Shown: positions 38,745 to 47,062 of the stretch, one piece after another
Numbering within the stretch: the first letter of the stretch is position 1
Layout: each line of letters opens with the position of its first letter
Origin: Streptomyces lydicus
Lineage (GTDB): Bacteria > Actinomycetota > Actinomycetes > Streptomycetales > Streptomycetaceae
Reading direction: 5' to 3'
DNA: 64,000 nt
Assembly: GCF_004125265.1 (NCBI RefSeq)
Contig: NZ_RDTE01000003.1
Coordinates: forward strand, 186,001 to 250,000
Translations under genes and position numbers: made by a program
The notes under the pieces: model-generated
What the model was told of the DNA's origin: nothing
Databases searched by the model: none
What the model saw: the letters and a program-made list of their open reading frames with translations, nothing else

Positions 38745-40877
38745 ATGAGGACTCTGCTGATCGACAATTACGACTCCTATACGTACAACCTGTTCCAGCT
38801 CCTCGCCGTCGTCAACGGCGAGGAGCCGACGGTGGTGCGCAACGACGTTCCCGAAAGCGGCGCGCCGGCCTGGGACACGTTCGACAACGTGGTCATCTCC
38901 CCGGGTCCCGGACACCCGGGCAGGGAACGGGATTTCGGCATCTCCGCGCGCGTTCTGGCCGAGGCGACCGTGCCGGTGCTGGGCGTGTGCCTCGGGCACC
39001 AGGGGATCGCACTCGGCTCGCAGGCGGAGGTGGTGCCCGCTCCGGCCCCCAAACACGGCCATCTGACCACCGTCCGTCACGACGGGCGGGATCTCTTCCG
39101 TGGGCTGCCGCAGCACTTCACCGCGGTGCGGTACCACTCGCTGTGCGTGCGGGAACCGTTGCCCGACGAACTCGAAGGCATGGGCTGGTCCGAGGACGGC
39201 GTACTGATGGCGCTCAGGCACCGGCACCGGCCGCTGTGGGGGGTCCAGTTCCACCCCGAGTCGATAGCCAGCGAATTCGGACCGGAGCTCATCGCCAACT
39301 TCCGGGACCTCACCCTCGAACGCCGGCCGCGGCCGGTGCAGGTCACCAGCCGGCCACGCCCCGCCCCGGCGGACGTCGAGGCCCTTGTGCACAACCCGAA
39401 GTACCGACTGCACGTCAGCCTCTTCGAGTCCACCGTGGACACCGAATCGGCCTTCTCCCAGCTGTTCGCCGACTCCTCACGGGCCTTCTGGCTGGACAGC
39501 GCCCAGACCGACCCCGGGCGTGGCCGTTTCTCCTTCCTCGGCGACGGCAGCGGCCCGCTGTCCGAGTTCGTGCGCTATGACAGCGCCGAGGACGTGGTGC
39601 ACGTCGAACGGCAGGGCCAACTCCCCCGCCGCATCCCCGGCAACGTCTTCGACTACCTTCAGGACCAGCTCCAGCAGCGCCGGACCGACCGGGCCGGGCT
39701 GCCGTTCGACTTCGCCTGCGGCTACGTGGGCTACTTCGGTTACGAACTCAAGGGCAGCCTTGGTTCGCCCAACCGCTACCAGGCCCGCACACCGGACGCC
39801 AGTTGGCTGTTCGCCGACCGGCTCGTCGTCGTGGACCACCACGAATGTCTGACCTACCTGCTGTGCCTCGCCGAGAACAGCGTGGAGGGCGAGTTGTCCG
39901 CCAACCACTGGCTCGACGACACCCTCACATCCCTGCGCGAACTTCCGCCCGCCGAACCGGTGCGGTTGGTGACCACGGAGATCACGAACGAGGCACTGGT
40001 CGAGCCGTGGCTGGTCCGGGACCGGAAGCAGTACCTGGAAGACATCGCACGGTGCAAGGACGCACTCGTGGCGGGCGAGAGCTACGAAATCTGCCTGACC
40101 ACCGCCGCCGAGCTCCCTGCCGTCGATGACGCCTTCGACTTCTACCGGCGGCTGCGCCGGTACAACCCGGCACCGTATGCCGCCTTCCTGCGGCTGGGCG
40201 ACGTGGAGATCGCGAGTTCGTCACCCGAGCGGTTCCTGAAGCTGGACCGGCAGCGGATCCTGGAGTCCAAGCCCATCAAGGGTACGGCCCCACGGCATGC
40301 CGTGCCCTCGGAGGACACCGAACTCAAGCGCGAACTGGCCAACAGCGCCAAGACGCGCGCCGAGAACCTCATGATCGTCGACCTGCTGCGCAACGACCTC
40401 GGACAGGTCTGTGAGGTGGGCAGTGTCCACGTGCCCAAACTCATGGCGGTCGAGAGCTACCCGACGGTCCACCAGCTCGTCTCGACGGTCCGGGGCAAGC
40501 TCCGGCCGGGGGCTGACGCGGTGGACTGTGTGCGCGCCTGCTTCCCCGGCGGTTCCATGACCGGGGCTCCGAAGCTGCGGACCATGGAGATCATCGACGG
40601 GCTGGAGACACAGGCCCGCGGTGTCTACTCGGGGACGCTGGGCTACCTGTCCTGCAACGGCACGGCAGATCTGAACATCGTCATCCGCACGGCGGTCTTC
40701 GCCGACGGAATGATGCACCTCGGCGCCGGCGGAGCGATCGTGCTGGATTCCGACCCGGAAGAGGAGTACGCGGAGGTGCTGCTCAAGGCCGCGGCGCCGC
40801 TCCGTGCGCTGTTCTCTGCGGCCGAGCAGCCGGTGGAGCTGCCGGGCGCCGGACCGACAAGGACTGCACAATGGTGA
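38745..40877 (+). CDS. Fused aminodeoxychorismate synthase (PabA-PabB type)
   Basis: 710 residues. The N-terminal glutamine amidotransferase (about 1-190) has the start LLIDNYDSYTYNLFQ, nucleophile motif GVCLGHQ, and His/Glu in QFHPESI. The C-terminal chorismate-binding domain (about 225-700) carries ESKPIKGTAPRH; the PIKGT lysine is diagnostic for aminodeoxychorismate synthase, where anthranilate synthases have a different residue. Product: 4-amino-4-deoxychorismate, the precursor of p-aminobenzoate. GGAGGAG precedes the ATG, 40 bp after DAHP synthase. The last 7 bp overlap the ligase. Confidence 0.95.
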   Translation: MRTLLIDNYDSYTYNLFQLLAVVNGEEPTVVRNDVPESGAPAWDTFDNVVISPGPGHPGRERDFGISARVLAEATVPVLGVCLGHQGIALGSQAEVVPAPAPKHGHLTTVRHDGRDLFRGLPQHFTAVRYHSLCVREPLPDELEGMGWSEDGVLMALRHRHRPLWGVQFHPESIASEFGPELIANFRDLTLERRPRPVQVTSRPRPAPADVEALVHNPKYRLHVSLFESTVDTESAFSQLFADSSRAFWLDSAQTDPGRGRFSFLGDGSGPLSEFVRYDSAEDVVHVERQGQLPRRIPGNVFDYLQDQLQQRRTDRAGLPFDFACGYVGYFGYELKGSLGSPNRYQARTPDASWLFADRLVVVDHHECLTYLLCLAENSVEGELSANHWLDDTLTSLRELPPAEPVRLVTTEITNEALVEPWLVRDRKQYLEDIARCKDALVAGESYEICLTTAAELPAVDDAFDFYRRLRRYNPAPYAAFLRLGDVEIASSSPERFLKLDRQRILESKPIKGTAPRHAVPSEDTELKRELANSAKTRAENLMIVDLLRNDLGQVCEVGSVHVPKLMAVESYPTVHQLVSTVRGKLRPGADAVDCVRACFPGGSMTGAPKLRTMEIIDGLETQARGVYSGTLGYLSCNGTADLNIVIRTAVFADGMMHLGAGGAIVLDSDPEEEYAEVLLKAAAPLRALFSAAEQPVELPGAGPTRTAQW

Positions 40878-42346
40878 ACATAGCTGCCGACCTGGCCGAG
40901 CGGGCCGCGCGATCGGGCTGGCTCGACCGCCCCGCCGTACACACCGCCGAACGCACCTGGACCCATGGGCAGGTGCACGAGTCGGCCGCCGGGGCGGCGA
41001 CGGTCCTGGCGGATCACGGGGTCCGGCCGGGCGACCACGTGGTGGTCGCGCTGCCCGACGGGATCGGGTGGATCACCGCGTTCCTCGGCACCGCGGTCCT
41101 CGGCGCGACCGCCGTCCTCGTCAATCCCGATCTGACCGCCGACGGTCACCGGTTCATCGTCGACGACTGCAAGGCAGCGTTGGTGGTGACCACGGCACAA
41201 CGGGCCGGCGGCTTCGACGGCACCGCCGTGCTGGACATCGAGACGCTGATGACGGCGGCCGCACACGCAGCGGCCACCGAGCCCCGGCCGCTCAGCTCCG
41301 ACGCGCGTCTCTATGTGCAGTACACGTCGGGGACCACCGGCGTCCCCAAGGGGGTGCCGCACCGCCACCAGGACGTGGCCGTCTATGCGCGGGCGGTGGG
41401 CGAAGAGGTCTTCCACATCGGTCCGGACGACGTCGGTCTGTCCCTGTCGAAGCTGTTCTACGCCTACGGGTTCGGGAACGCCTTCGCCTTCCCGCTGTAC
41501 ACCGGTTCCTCCGTCGTACTGCTCGGCGACCGGCAGACGCCGGGGGCGGTGCGTGACGCGATCGCATGCCACGGCGTCACCCTGCTCTACGCCGTACCGT
41601 CCGCGTACGCCCACCTGATCAGCAGCGGTGACCCCTCGGCGTTCGCCACCGTTCGGGCCGCCGTGTCGGCGGGCGAGAACCTGCGTCCGGGCCTGGGCCG
41701 CCGGATCTCCGAGTTCCTGTCCGCACCGGTGCTGGACCAACTCGGCTCGACCGAGGTCGGCCACGCGTTCTGTTCCAACGGGGTGGACTTCTGCCTGCCC
41801 GGTACGATCGGCCGCACCGTCCCCGGGTACCGGCTCGATGTGCGTGACAAGGCGGGCAATCCGGTTGCCGACGAGGTCGAGGGTGACCTGTGGGTCAGCG
41901 GTCCCACGGTGATGGCGGAATACCTCAACCGCCCCCAGGACACGGCTCGGACGCTGGTGGACGGCTGGCTCGCCACCCACGACCGCGTGGTGCGGGGCAA
42001 GGACGGGTCCTACCGGCACACCGGTCGCGCCGATGACATGGAAATGGTCGGCGGCGTGACCATCTCCCCGCTGGAAGTGGAGGCCGTGCTGGGCGATCAT
42101 TCCGCGGTGAAGGAAGTCGGCGTGGCCGTGCTCGCGGACACCCAGGGCATCACCCAGCTGCACGCCTTCGTCGTACCCGGGGGCCCGGCCGGCCGGCCTG
42201 ATTCCCTGCCGGCCGAGCTCGTCGCCCTGGCGCGGAACAGGCTCGCGCCCCACAAGGTCCCGCGCATCGTGCACTTGGTGGACGCACTCCCCCGCACACC
42301 CAACGGGAAGCTGCGCAGGCACATCCTCAGAAGCGGGAAGTGGTGA
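40871..42346 (+). CDS. Benzoate-CoA-ligase-like adenylating enzyme for the starter unit
   Basis: 491 residues of the ANL superfamily. P-loop YTSGTTGVPKG, the benzoate-ligase-like region LFYAYGFGNAFAFPLY, LGSTEVGHAF, YRHTGRADDMEMVGG, and catalytic Lys in PNGKLRRHI. It should activate p-aminobenzoate (or its N-methylated form) as acyl-adenylate and load it either onto CoA or directly onto the N-terminal ACP of PKS 1. It overlaps its neighbours on both sides, so translation is coupled. Confidence 0.9.
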   Translation: MVNIAADLAERAARSGWLDRPAVHTAERTWTHGQVHESAAGAATVLADHGVRPGDHVVVALPDGIGWITAFLGTAVLGATAVLVNPDLTADGHRFIVDDCKAALVVTTAQRAGGFDGTAVLDIETLMTAAAHAAATEPRPLSSDARLYVQYTSGTTGVPKGVPHRHQDVAVYARAVGEEVFHIGPDDVGLSLSKLFYAYGFGNAFAFPLYTGSSVVLLGDRQTPGAVRDAIACHGVTLLYAVPSAYAHLISSGDPSAFATVRAAVSAGENLRPGLGRRISEFLSAPVLDQLGSTEVGHAFCSNGVDFCLPGTIGRTVPGYRLDVRDKAGNPVADEVEGDLWVSGPTVMAEYLNRPQDTARTLVDGWLATHDRVVRGKDGSYRHTGRADDMEMVGGVTISPLEVEAVLGDHSAVKEVGVAVLADTQGITQLHAFVVPGGPAGRPDSLPAELVALARNRLAPHKVPRIVHLVDALPRTPNGKLRRHILRSGKW

Positions 42347-43155
42347 GCGACGTGGGCCCGCCCCCGGGAGGGGACCAGCTGTTCCTCTGGCGGGATGGTT
42401 CCCTGCTGCCGGCGGACCCGACGGCCCCCACGACACGGACCCGGTTGTCCCTGGCCGATTCCTGGCTGCTCAGCGACGGCCGTGTGCGCCGCATCGACCT
42501 GCACCGGCAACGATTCCTGCGGGGCTGTGCCGAAGTGGGGAGTGTGTCCCAGGAGACCTCGTCGGCGTTCTGGCAGGCTGCCCTCGGCCAGCTCCCCCGG
42601 GCCGGCGACTGGTTCCCGCGCGTGGAGCTGTCCGCCGAGGAGCCGGTCGAGCTGCGTGTGCGGGTCCGGCCGTCACCGGCACGGAGCGGGACGGTGAGCG
42701 TGTGGGTGTCGGACACCGCCGATCCCAGGACGGCCGCGCGTCTGAAGGGACCCGACCTCGACGCACTCGGCGCGCTGCGCGGGCGGGCGGCGGAAAGGGG
42801 CGCGCAGGAAGCACTGCTCACCACGGAGTCGGGCGTGGTCCTGGAAGCCGGGTTTGCGAGCGTGCTGTGGTGGGACGGGGACCGGCTCTGCGTTCCGTCC
42901 CCGGAACTGCCCGTGCTGGGCGGCGTCACCACGGCGGTGATCCAGGAACGGGCCGCGCGGCTCGGTGTTCCGATCGGGCAGCGACAGGTACCGGTGGAAG
43001 AGCTGGAAGGCAAAGAGGTGTGGCTGGTGAACGCACTGCACGGCATCAGGCCGGTGCGGTCCTGGGTGGGGACGTCGATGCGGCCGGGGCCTGCCCACCG
43101 CGCCCCCGCATGGCAGAAGTGGCTGGCCGGCGAGAGCACCGAGGTGCGGGGATGA
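42343..43155 (+). CDS. 4-amino-4-deoxychorismate lyase (PabC-like, PLP class IV)
   Basis: 270 residues from GTG 42,343 (GTGA overlap with the ligase stop; a GTG one codon earlier is possible). Class IV aminotransferase fold: the probable PLP lysine is in RLKGPDLDALG, the phosphate/ring-binding half in GAQEALLTTESGVVLEAGFASVLWW and PVLGGVTTAVIQE. It eliminates pyruvate from aminodeoxychorismate, giving p-aminobenzoate. Sequence is divergent from housekeeping PabC, as expected for a pathway-dedicated copy. Its stop overlaps the hydrolase start (ATGA). Confidence 0.87.
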   Translation: MSDVGPPPGGDQLFLWRDGSLLPADPTAPTTRTRLSLADSWLLSDGRVRRIDLHRQRFLRGCAEVGSVSQETSSAFWQAALGQLPRAGDWFPRVELSAEEPVELRVRVRPSPARSGTVSVWVSDTADPRTAARLKGPDLDALGALRGRAAERGAQEALLTTESGVVLEAGFASVLWWDGDRLCVPSPELPVLGGVTTAVIQERAARLGVPIGQRQVPVEELEGKEVWLVNALHGIRPVRSWVGTSMRPGPAHRAPAWQKWLAGESTEVRG

Positions 43156-43700
43156 CCGAAGTCCTGGTGGTCGTCGACATGCAGAACGGGTTCATCACCC
43201 CGGAGACGGCCCCCGTCGTGCCCACCGTGGTCGACCTGGTCGAGCGCTGGGAGCGCACCGGGCGGGATGTCGTCTTCACCCGGTTCCTCAACCCGCCGGG
43301 TTCACCCTACGAACGGCTCATGCACTGGACCGGTTTTCGCTCGCCTCCGGAGAACGAGCTGATCGCACCACTCACGGACCACGCGGCCCGCTCGGTAGCC
43401 GTGGTGGACAAGGTGCAGTACTCCGCGTTCACCGGGGAACTGGACAAGCTGGTCCGGCTCCGTACGTGGACGGAGTTCGTGATCTGCGGGATTGCGACGG
43501 AGATGTGCGTACTGAAGACGGCCGTCGACGCCTTCGAACGGGGCTTCAGGCCGCGGATCGTCACCGACGCGAGTCAGACGTACGCGGGCGCCGAGGCCCA
43601 TGAGGCGGGGCTCGCGCTGGCCGCACGGCTGGTCGGACCGGAGCAGCTGACGACCGTGAGCGGTCTGTGGGGTTCTGACCGCTCATCCGCAACGGTCTGA
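43152..43700 (+). CDS. Isochorismatase-fold cysteine hydrolase
   Basis: 182 residues of the isochorismatase-like superfamily. The triad is visible as Asp9 in VVVDMQNGF, Lys in VVDKVQYSAF and Cys in GIATEMCVLKTA. The Cys is a feature of nicotinamidase/amidohydrolase-type members, whereas true isochorismate vinyl-ether hydrolases (EntB, PhzD) do not use it. So an amide or ureide hydrolase is more likely than a chorismate-type enzyme. It is last in the starter operon with a 4-bp overlap; its job in the pathway is unknown. Confidence 0.85.
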   Translation: MTEVLVVVDMQNGFITPETAPVVPTVVDLVERWERTGRDVVFTRFLNPPGSPYERLMHWTGFRSPPENELIAPLTDHAARSVAVVDKVQYSAFTGELDKLVRLRTWTEFVICGIATEMCVLKTAVDAFERGFRPRIVTDASQTYAGAEAHEAGLALAARLVGPEQLTTVSGLWGSDRSSATV

Positions 43701-44012
43701 CGAGGACATACGAGCGGCCGGTTGACGGGGAGCAACCGGCGTTCGTCCCTCATGGCGCGACTCGGCCCCGGGCTGCCCATGGCGAGGTGGCGCGGCGCTC
43801 CGAGGTCGTCCTACCGCTCGGCGTCCGCCACCGGGTCCGGCACGGCGCTGCCGCAGCCGGCCGCCACCGACCGGACCGCGCCACCGACCGGACCGCGCCG
43901 CCGCATTGGCGACGATTCGGAGCGGCGCTTAGCGTGGGAGAGGGACGGCGGTTCGCACAGATGGTTCCGTAGGGCCCGCGCGGCCGGACCGCCCTCGATG
44001 TGGAGGACCGGG
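43701..44012. other. Intergenic with a 17-bp tandem duplication
   Basis: 312 bp between the PKS-locus operon and the phosphate transporter. No gene seen. CCACCGACCGGACCGCG is duplicated in tandem at 43,864-43,880 and 43,881-43,897. The right end holds the GGAGGA Shine-Dalgarno of the next gene. This is a plausible right edge of the PKS locus. Confidence 0.5.
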
Positions 44013-45152
44013 ATGGCATCTGTCTCCTTCCTGCTGGTGGCCGTGATCCTTACGGCCCTTGCCTTCGACTTCACCAACGGATTCCACGACACCGCCAACT
44101 CGATGGCCACCTCCATCGCCACCGGGGCACTGAGCCCCAAGGTCGCCGTCGCCGTCGCGGGTCTGCTCAATCTGGGCGGAGCCTTCCTCTCCACCGAGGT
44201 GGCCAAGACGATCTCGGGCGGCATCGTCCAGGACAGCGCAGTGTCCCTGGTGATGATCTTCGCCGGGCTGATCGGGGCGATCCTGTGGAACCTCGTCACC
44301 TGGCTCCTCGGGCTGCCCTCCAGCTCGTCCCACGCCCTGTTCGGCGGGTTGATCGGCGCGGTGTGGGTGGGGGCCGGAGGTTCCGCGGTGCGCTTCGGCA
44401 CGATCATCGAGAAGATCGTGATTCCCGCGGTGGCCTCGCCGGTGGTGGCCTGCGTGGTGGCGCTGCTGGCCACCTACCTCGCCTATGTGATCACCCGGCG
44501 GACGTCGGCACGCGCCGCCGGGAAAGGCTTTCGTCTGGGGCAGATCGGGTCGGCGTCCTTGGTGGCGCTGGCGCACGGCACCAACGACGCCCAGAAGACG
44601 ATGGGGGTCATCACCCTCGCCCTCATCTCCAGCGGGGTGCTCGCCCATGGCGCGGGGCCGCCCTGGTGGGTGGTGCTGAGCGCGGGCCTGGCGATCTCCC
44701 TGGGCACCTACGTGGGCGGCTGGCGGATCATCCGGACCATGGGCAGAGGACTCACCGACATCCAGGCCCCGCAGGGCTTCGCCGCCGAGACCAGCGCGAC
44801 CGCGGTGATCCTTGCCTCCTCGCACATGGGCTTCGCCCTGTCGACCACCCAGGTGTGCACGGGCAGCATCCTCGGTGCGGGGCTGGGCCGCAAGCTGGCA
44901 CATGTGCGCTGGGGCGTCGCCGGGCGGATTGCGGTGTCCTGGCTGCTGACGCTGCCGGCCGCGGCGGTCGTGGGAGGCCTGGCCGCGTGGGTGGCCGATC
45001 AGGGCACCATGGGGGTGGCCCTGGTCGCGGGCGTCGCGCTGGCTGCCGCGGCGGGCTTCTACGTGCTCTCGCGCCGTCGTCCGGTGAGCGCGGAGAACGT
45101 CAATGAGGTGCCGGCCCCCGCCACGAAGCCCACTGTCAAGTCGGCGGCCTGA
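44013..45152 (+). CDS. PiT-family low-affinity inorganic phosphate transporter
   Basis: 379 residues with about 10 hydrophobic segments. Both PiT signature repeats are present: FDFTNGFHDTANSMATSIATGALSP near the N-terminus and ALAHGTNDAQKTMGVITLAL in the second half, plus GLPSSSSHALFGGL. It imports metal-phosphate with protons or sodium. Start ATG 44,013 with GGAGGA 6-11 bp upstream; longer in-frame sequence before it has no features. Forms a pair with the small membrane protein at 45,221, as commonly seen in Streptomyces. Confidence 0.93.
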   Translation: MASVSFLLVAVILTALAFDFTNGFHDTANSMATSIATGALSPKVAVAVAGLLNLGGAFLSTEVAKTISGGIVQDSAVSLVMIFAGLIGAILWNLVTWLLGLPSSSSHALFGGLIGAVWVGAGGSAVRFGTIIEKIVIPAVASPVVACVVALLATYLAYVITRRTSARAAGKGFRLGQIGSASLVALAHGTNDAQKTMGVITLALISSGVLAHGAGPPWWVVLSAGLAISLGTYVGGWRIIRTMGRGLTDIQAPQGFAAETSATAVILASSHMGFALSTTQVCTGSILGAGLGRKLAHVRWGVAGRIAVSWLLTLPAAAVVGGLAAWVADQGTMGVALVAGVALAAAAGFYVLSRRRPVSAENVNEVPAPATKPTVKSAA

Positions 45153-45220
45153 ACCGACCCGTCCGGGCCGGCCCTCTTCGGGGAAGGTCCGGAGAGAAGA
45201 GCGGAGGAAGGGGCAAGGGG

Positions 45221-45460
45221 ATGAACATCGACTGGGGCACTCTCGCCGGGGTCTTCGGTGTCAGCCTCGGGGTCACCGTGGTGGTGGTCGTGATGTTCTC
45301 GCTCGGAGTGGCCGCATGGGCCCGCACCGGACACGGGGAGCCCGCCCCCGAGGCACCCAGAGGCCGGCACCGGAAGGTGGCGACCGCCACGGCCGTGCTG
45401 TGCTTCGCCGCCTGCCTCGCGGTCGCGGCCTACGGCATCGACCTGATCGTTCCCGGCTGA
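45221..45460 (+). CDS. Small two-helix membrane protein next to PiT
   Basis: 79 residues with two transmembrane segments (about 9-32, FGVSLGVTVVVVVMFSLGVAAWA, and 53-77, ATAVLCFAACLAVAAYGIDLIV), joined by a basic His/Arg linker. Located 68 bp after the PiT gene, probably co-transcribed and possibly a partner of the transporter. Confidence 0.8.
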   Translation: MNIDWGTLAGVFGVSLGVTVVVVVMFSLGVAAWARTGHGEPAPEAPRGRHRKVATATAVLCFAACLAVAAYGIDLIVPG

Positions 45461-45632
45461 CCCTGCCCCGGCCACGCCACTCGCCCGGTATCCCCTGCGC
45501 CGCACCGGCTCGTCCTGCCGGGATTCCTGCCGGGCCGTGAGGAGTGCCGCGAGCGGGGCGGCCACCGTGCCGAAGTAGTGACCATCGGGAATCAACCTCC
45601 TGCCCCGAAAGCGCCTCTATCTCCTTGAAAGC

Positions 45633-45666
45633 GCGCCAATTAGGGATTCTCAGCCCTAGTTGGCGC
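45633..45666. promoter_or_regulatory. 13-bp inverted repeat upstream of the secreted-protein gene
   Basis: Arms GCGCCAATTAGGG (45,633-45,645) and CCCTAGTTGGCGC (45,654-45,666) pair along all 13 positions with one T-G wobble, with an 8-nt loop. There is no T-tract, so it is not a standard intrinsic terminator. It ends 32 bp before ATG 45,699 and may be an operator or a 5'-UTR hairpin. Confidence 0.7.
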
Positions 45667-45698
45667 ATGGGGAACGTAGGCATTCAAGGAGACATGGC

Positions 45699-46097
45699 AT
45701 GAAGAACGGCCTGAAGCGGTTAGCTGTGATTGGTTCGCTGGGTGTGGCCTCGGCGGCACTGGCGACATCCCCGGCGTTCGCGAAGAGCGACATCTCGATC
45801 GAGGCCACTCCGCACACGGTGCATGTCGGCCAGGTCGTGAAGGTGCACGGCCAGGGCGACAGCGATGCCGAGTGGCACACCACGCTCGTCATACAGCAGC
45901 GGTCCGGCAAGCCCGGCCACTGGAGCAAGTGGCACACGGTGAAGCAGGACTTCGGCTCCGATGTGCGCGTGAACGTCAAGGCTGCCCGGACGGGCGAGCT
46001 GCAGTTCCGTTCGGTGCTGTACGCGACCGACGCGCACCACCAGCACCCGAGGACGGACCGCGTATCCGCGCCGCTGACCATCCACGTCACCCGCTAG
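45699..46097 (+). CDS. Small secreted protein with a TTA codon
   Basis: 132 residues. Sec signal peptide (MKNGLKRLAVIGSLGVASAALATSPAFA, with an Ala-x-Ala cleavage site near residue 28). The mature about 104 residues read as a beta-rich Ig-like domain (ATPHTVHVGQVVKVHGQGDSD ... LTIHVTR) rich in His and Trp. AAGGAG 7-13 bp upstream supports ATG 45,699. Codon 8 is TTA (45,720-45,722), so expression should be tied to bldA and development. Function unknown; extracellular. Confidence 0.8.
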   Translation: MKNGLKRLAVIGSLGVASAALATSPAFAKSDISIEATPHTVHVGQVVKVHGQGDSDAEWHTTLVIQQRSGKPGHWSKWHTVKQDFGSDVRVNVKAARTGELQFRSVLYATDAHHQHPRTDRVSAPLTIHVTR

Positions 46098-46180
46098 CCG
46101 ATACGACGCCACCGCACGCCGGGCGGCAAGAACGCCGCTTCTGCGTACCGCCCCCGCGCTCGCCACACGTGACGGCATCG

Positions 46181-46435
46181 TCACCATGGTGAGTGCGGGG
46201 GCGTCCGTGGTGATGCAGGGGCGACGCAGTGCGCGTCGCCGTCGGTCAGGTCGTCGCGCACCAGAACGAGGAGCCGCGTCAGCAGCGAGCGCTGCGCGTC
46301 GGTCAGCGAACGGAAGAGCTCGCCTTCCACCGCCTGCTGCGCGGCGGTCGCGGCGCGCAGCCGCCGCCTTCCCGCCTCCGTCAGCACGACCAGGTGGCGG
46401 CGCCGGTGGCGGTGGAGTGGACCGAGGTCACGCTT
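46181..46435 (-). pseudogene. C-terminal remnant of a MarR-family regulator
   Basis: The frame reads HLVVLTEAGRRRLRAA followed by a helix (QQAVEGELFRSLTDAQRSLLTRLLVLVRDDL), the end of the winged helix and the dimerisation helix of MarR proteins. A stop codon lies at 46,436-46,438 in the same frame, and the N-terminal DNA-binding part is not found. The gene is probably dead. Confidence 0.6.
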
Positions 46436-46454
46436 TCACTTTACCTCACACGAT

Positions 46455-46472
46455 CATGTATCGCGCTACATG
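46455..46472. promoter_or_regulatory. Near-perfect dyad, candidate operator of the decayed MarR gene
   Basis: CATGTATCGCGCTACATG, matching its own reverse complement at 16 of 18 positions. It lies just beyond the 5' side of the MarR remnant in an AT-rich stretch, the usual place for a MarR autoregulatory site. Confidence 0.45.
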
Positions 46473-46873
46473 AATAATGCATGTGAATGAATGCGGCCGT
46501 CTGCTCAGGTCCGCGCACACGGTCGCCGCGAGGATTGCACAAAAAGCGCGTTGCACAGCTGCGATTGCGATGCAAGCCGTCGACGGGAATACTGGATACC
46601 ACGGGCAGGGAAGGCCCGGAAGCGCGCTGCGTGTGACCCAATGTGCCTCACGCAGCGTTTCCCTTGGTCCTTGCCCGGATACTCGGAACGCCGACCGGAA
46701 TATCGTCCGGAGCGTCGGGGCGATCCGTCGGCTCAATGAGCCGCTGAAGACCAGCCGTTCTGGGGGGCGAGAGCGCGAACGTGAATCGGCGCGATCGGCA
46801 TTTCCCTCTCACAGCACCTTCGAGGCCAGCCCTCATGAGTGGGGACCAGCCTCGAAGTTGACCCGTGGGGCTG
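46473..46873. other. Intergenic, no gene recognised
   Basis: About 400 bp. No frame with convincing composition and no clear hairpin seen. It separates the MarR remnant from the 3' end of the Arg-Gly-Phe repeat gene. Confidence 0.45.
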
Positions 46874-47062
46874 CTAGAAACGGCCTCCGCGGCCGAAACC
46901 GCCACCTCGGCCGAAACCGCCGCCTCGACCAAAGCCGCGTCCACGGCCGAAGCCGCGTCCACGACCATAGCCGCCGCCACGTCCACGACCGTATCCGCCT
47001 CGGCCGCCGTAGTAGTCCCAGTCGTCGCCATGCCTACGGGGGAATACGCTTCGGAAGCTCAT
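46874..47062 (-). CDS. 62-residue Arg-Gly-Phe/Tyr repeat protein
   Basis: ATG 47,062 preceded by a perfect AAGGAGG, which selects this start over a longer frame. The first about 15 residues (MSFRSVFPRRHGDDW) are ordinary; the rest is low complexity, built from GRG, GGG, YGRG and FGRG units (for example GFGRGGGFGRGGGFGRGG). Composition resembles eukaryotic RGG/FG boxes that bind RNA or phase-separate. No signal peptide or Cys. It is a single gene with no obvious partner. Function unknown. Confidence 0.7.
   Translation of the reverse strand: MSFRSVFPRRHGDDWDYYGGRGGYGRGRGGGYGRGRGFGRGRGFGRGGGFGRGGGFGRGGRF

Noticed and set aside
38745..40877. Anthranilate or ADIC synthase
   Set aside because: The amidotransferase is N-terminal and the PIKGT lysine motif is present, which marks aminodeoxychorismate synthase.
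33540..43700. Aureothin-like nitrobenzoate polyketide pathway
   Set aside because: AurF-type oxygenase plus p-aminobenzoate genes first suggested a nitrophenyl starter, but three modules, no pyrone chemistry, a TE giving a free acid, a methyltransferase and an Asn-synthetase-like enzyme fit trichostatin better.
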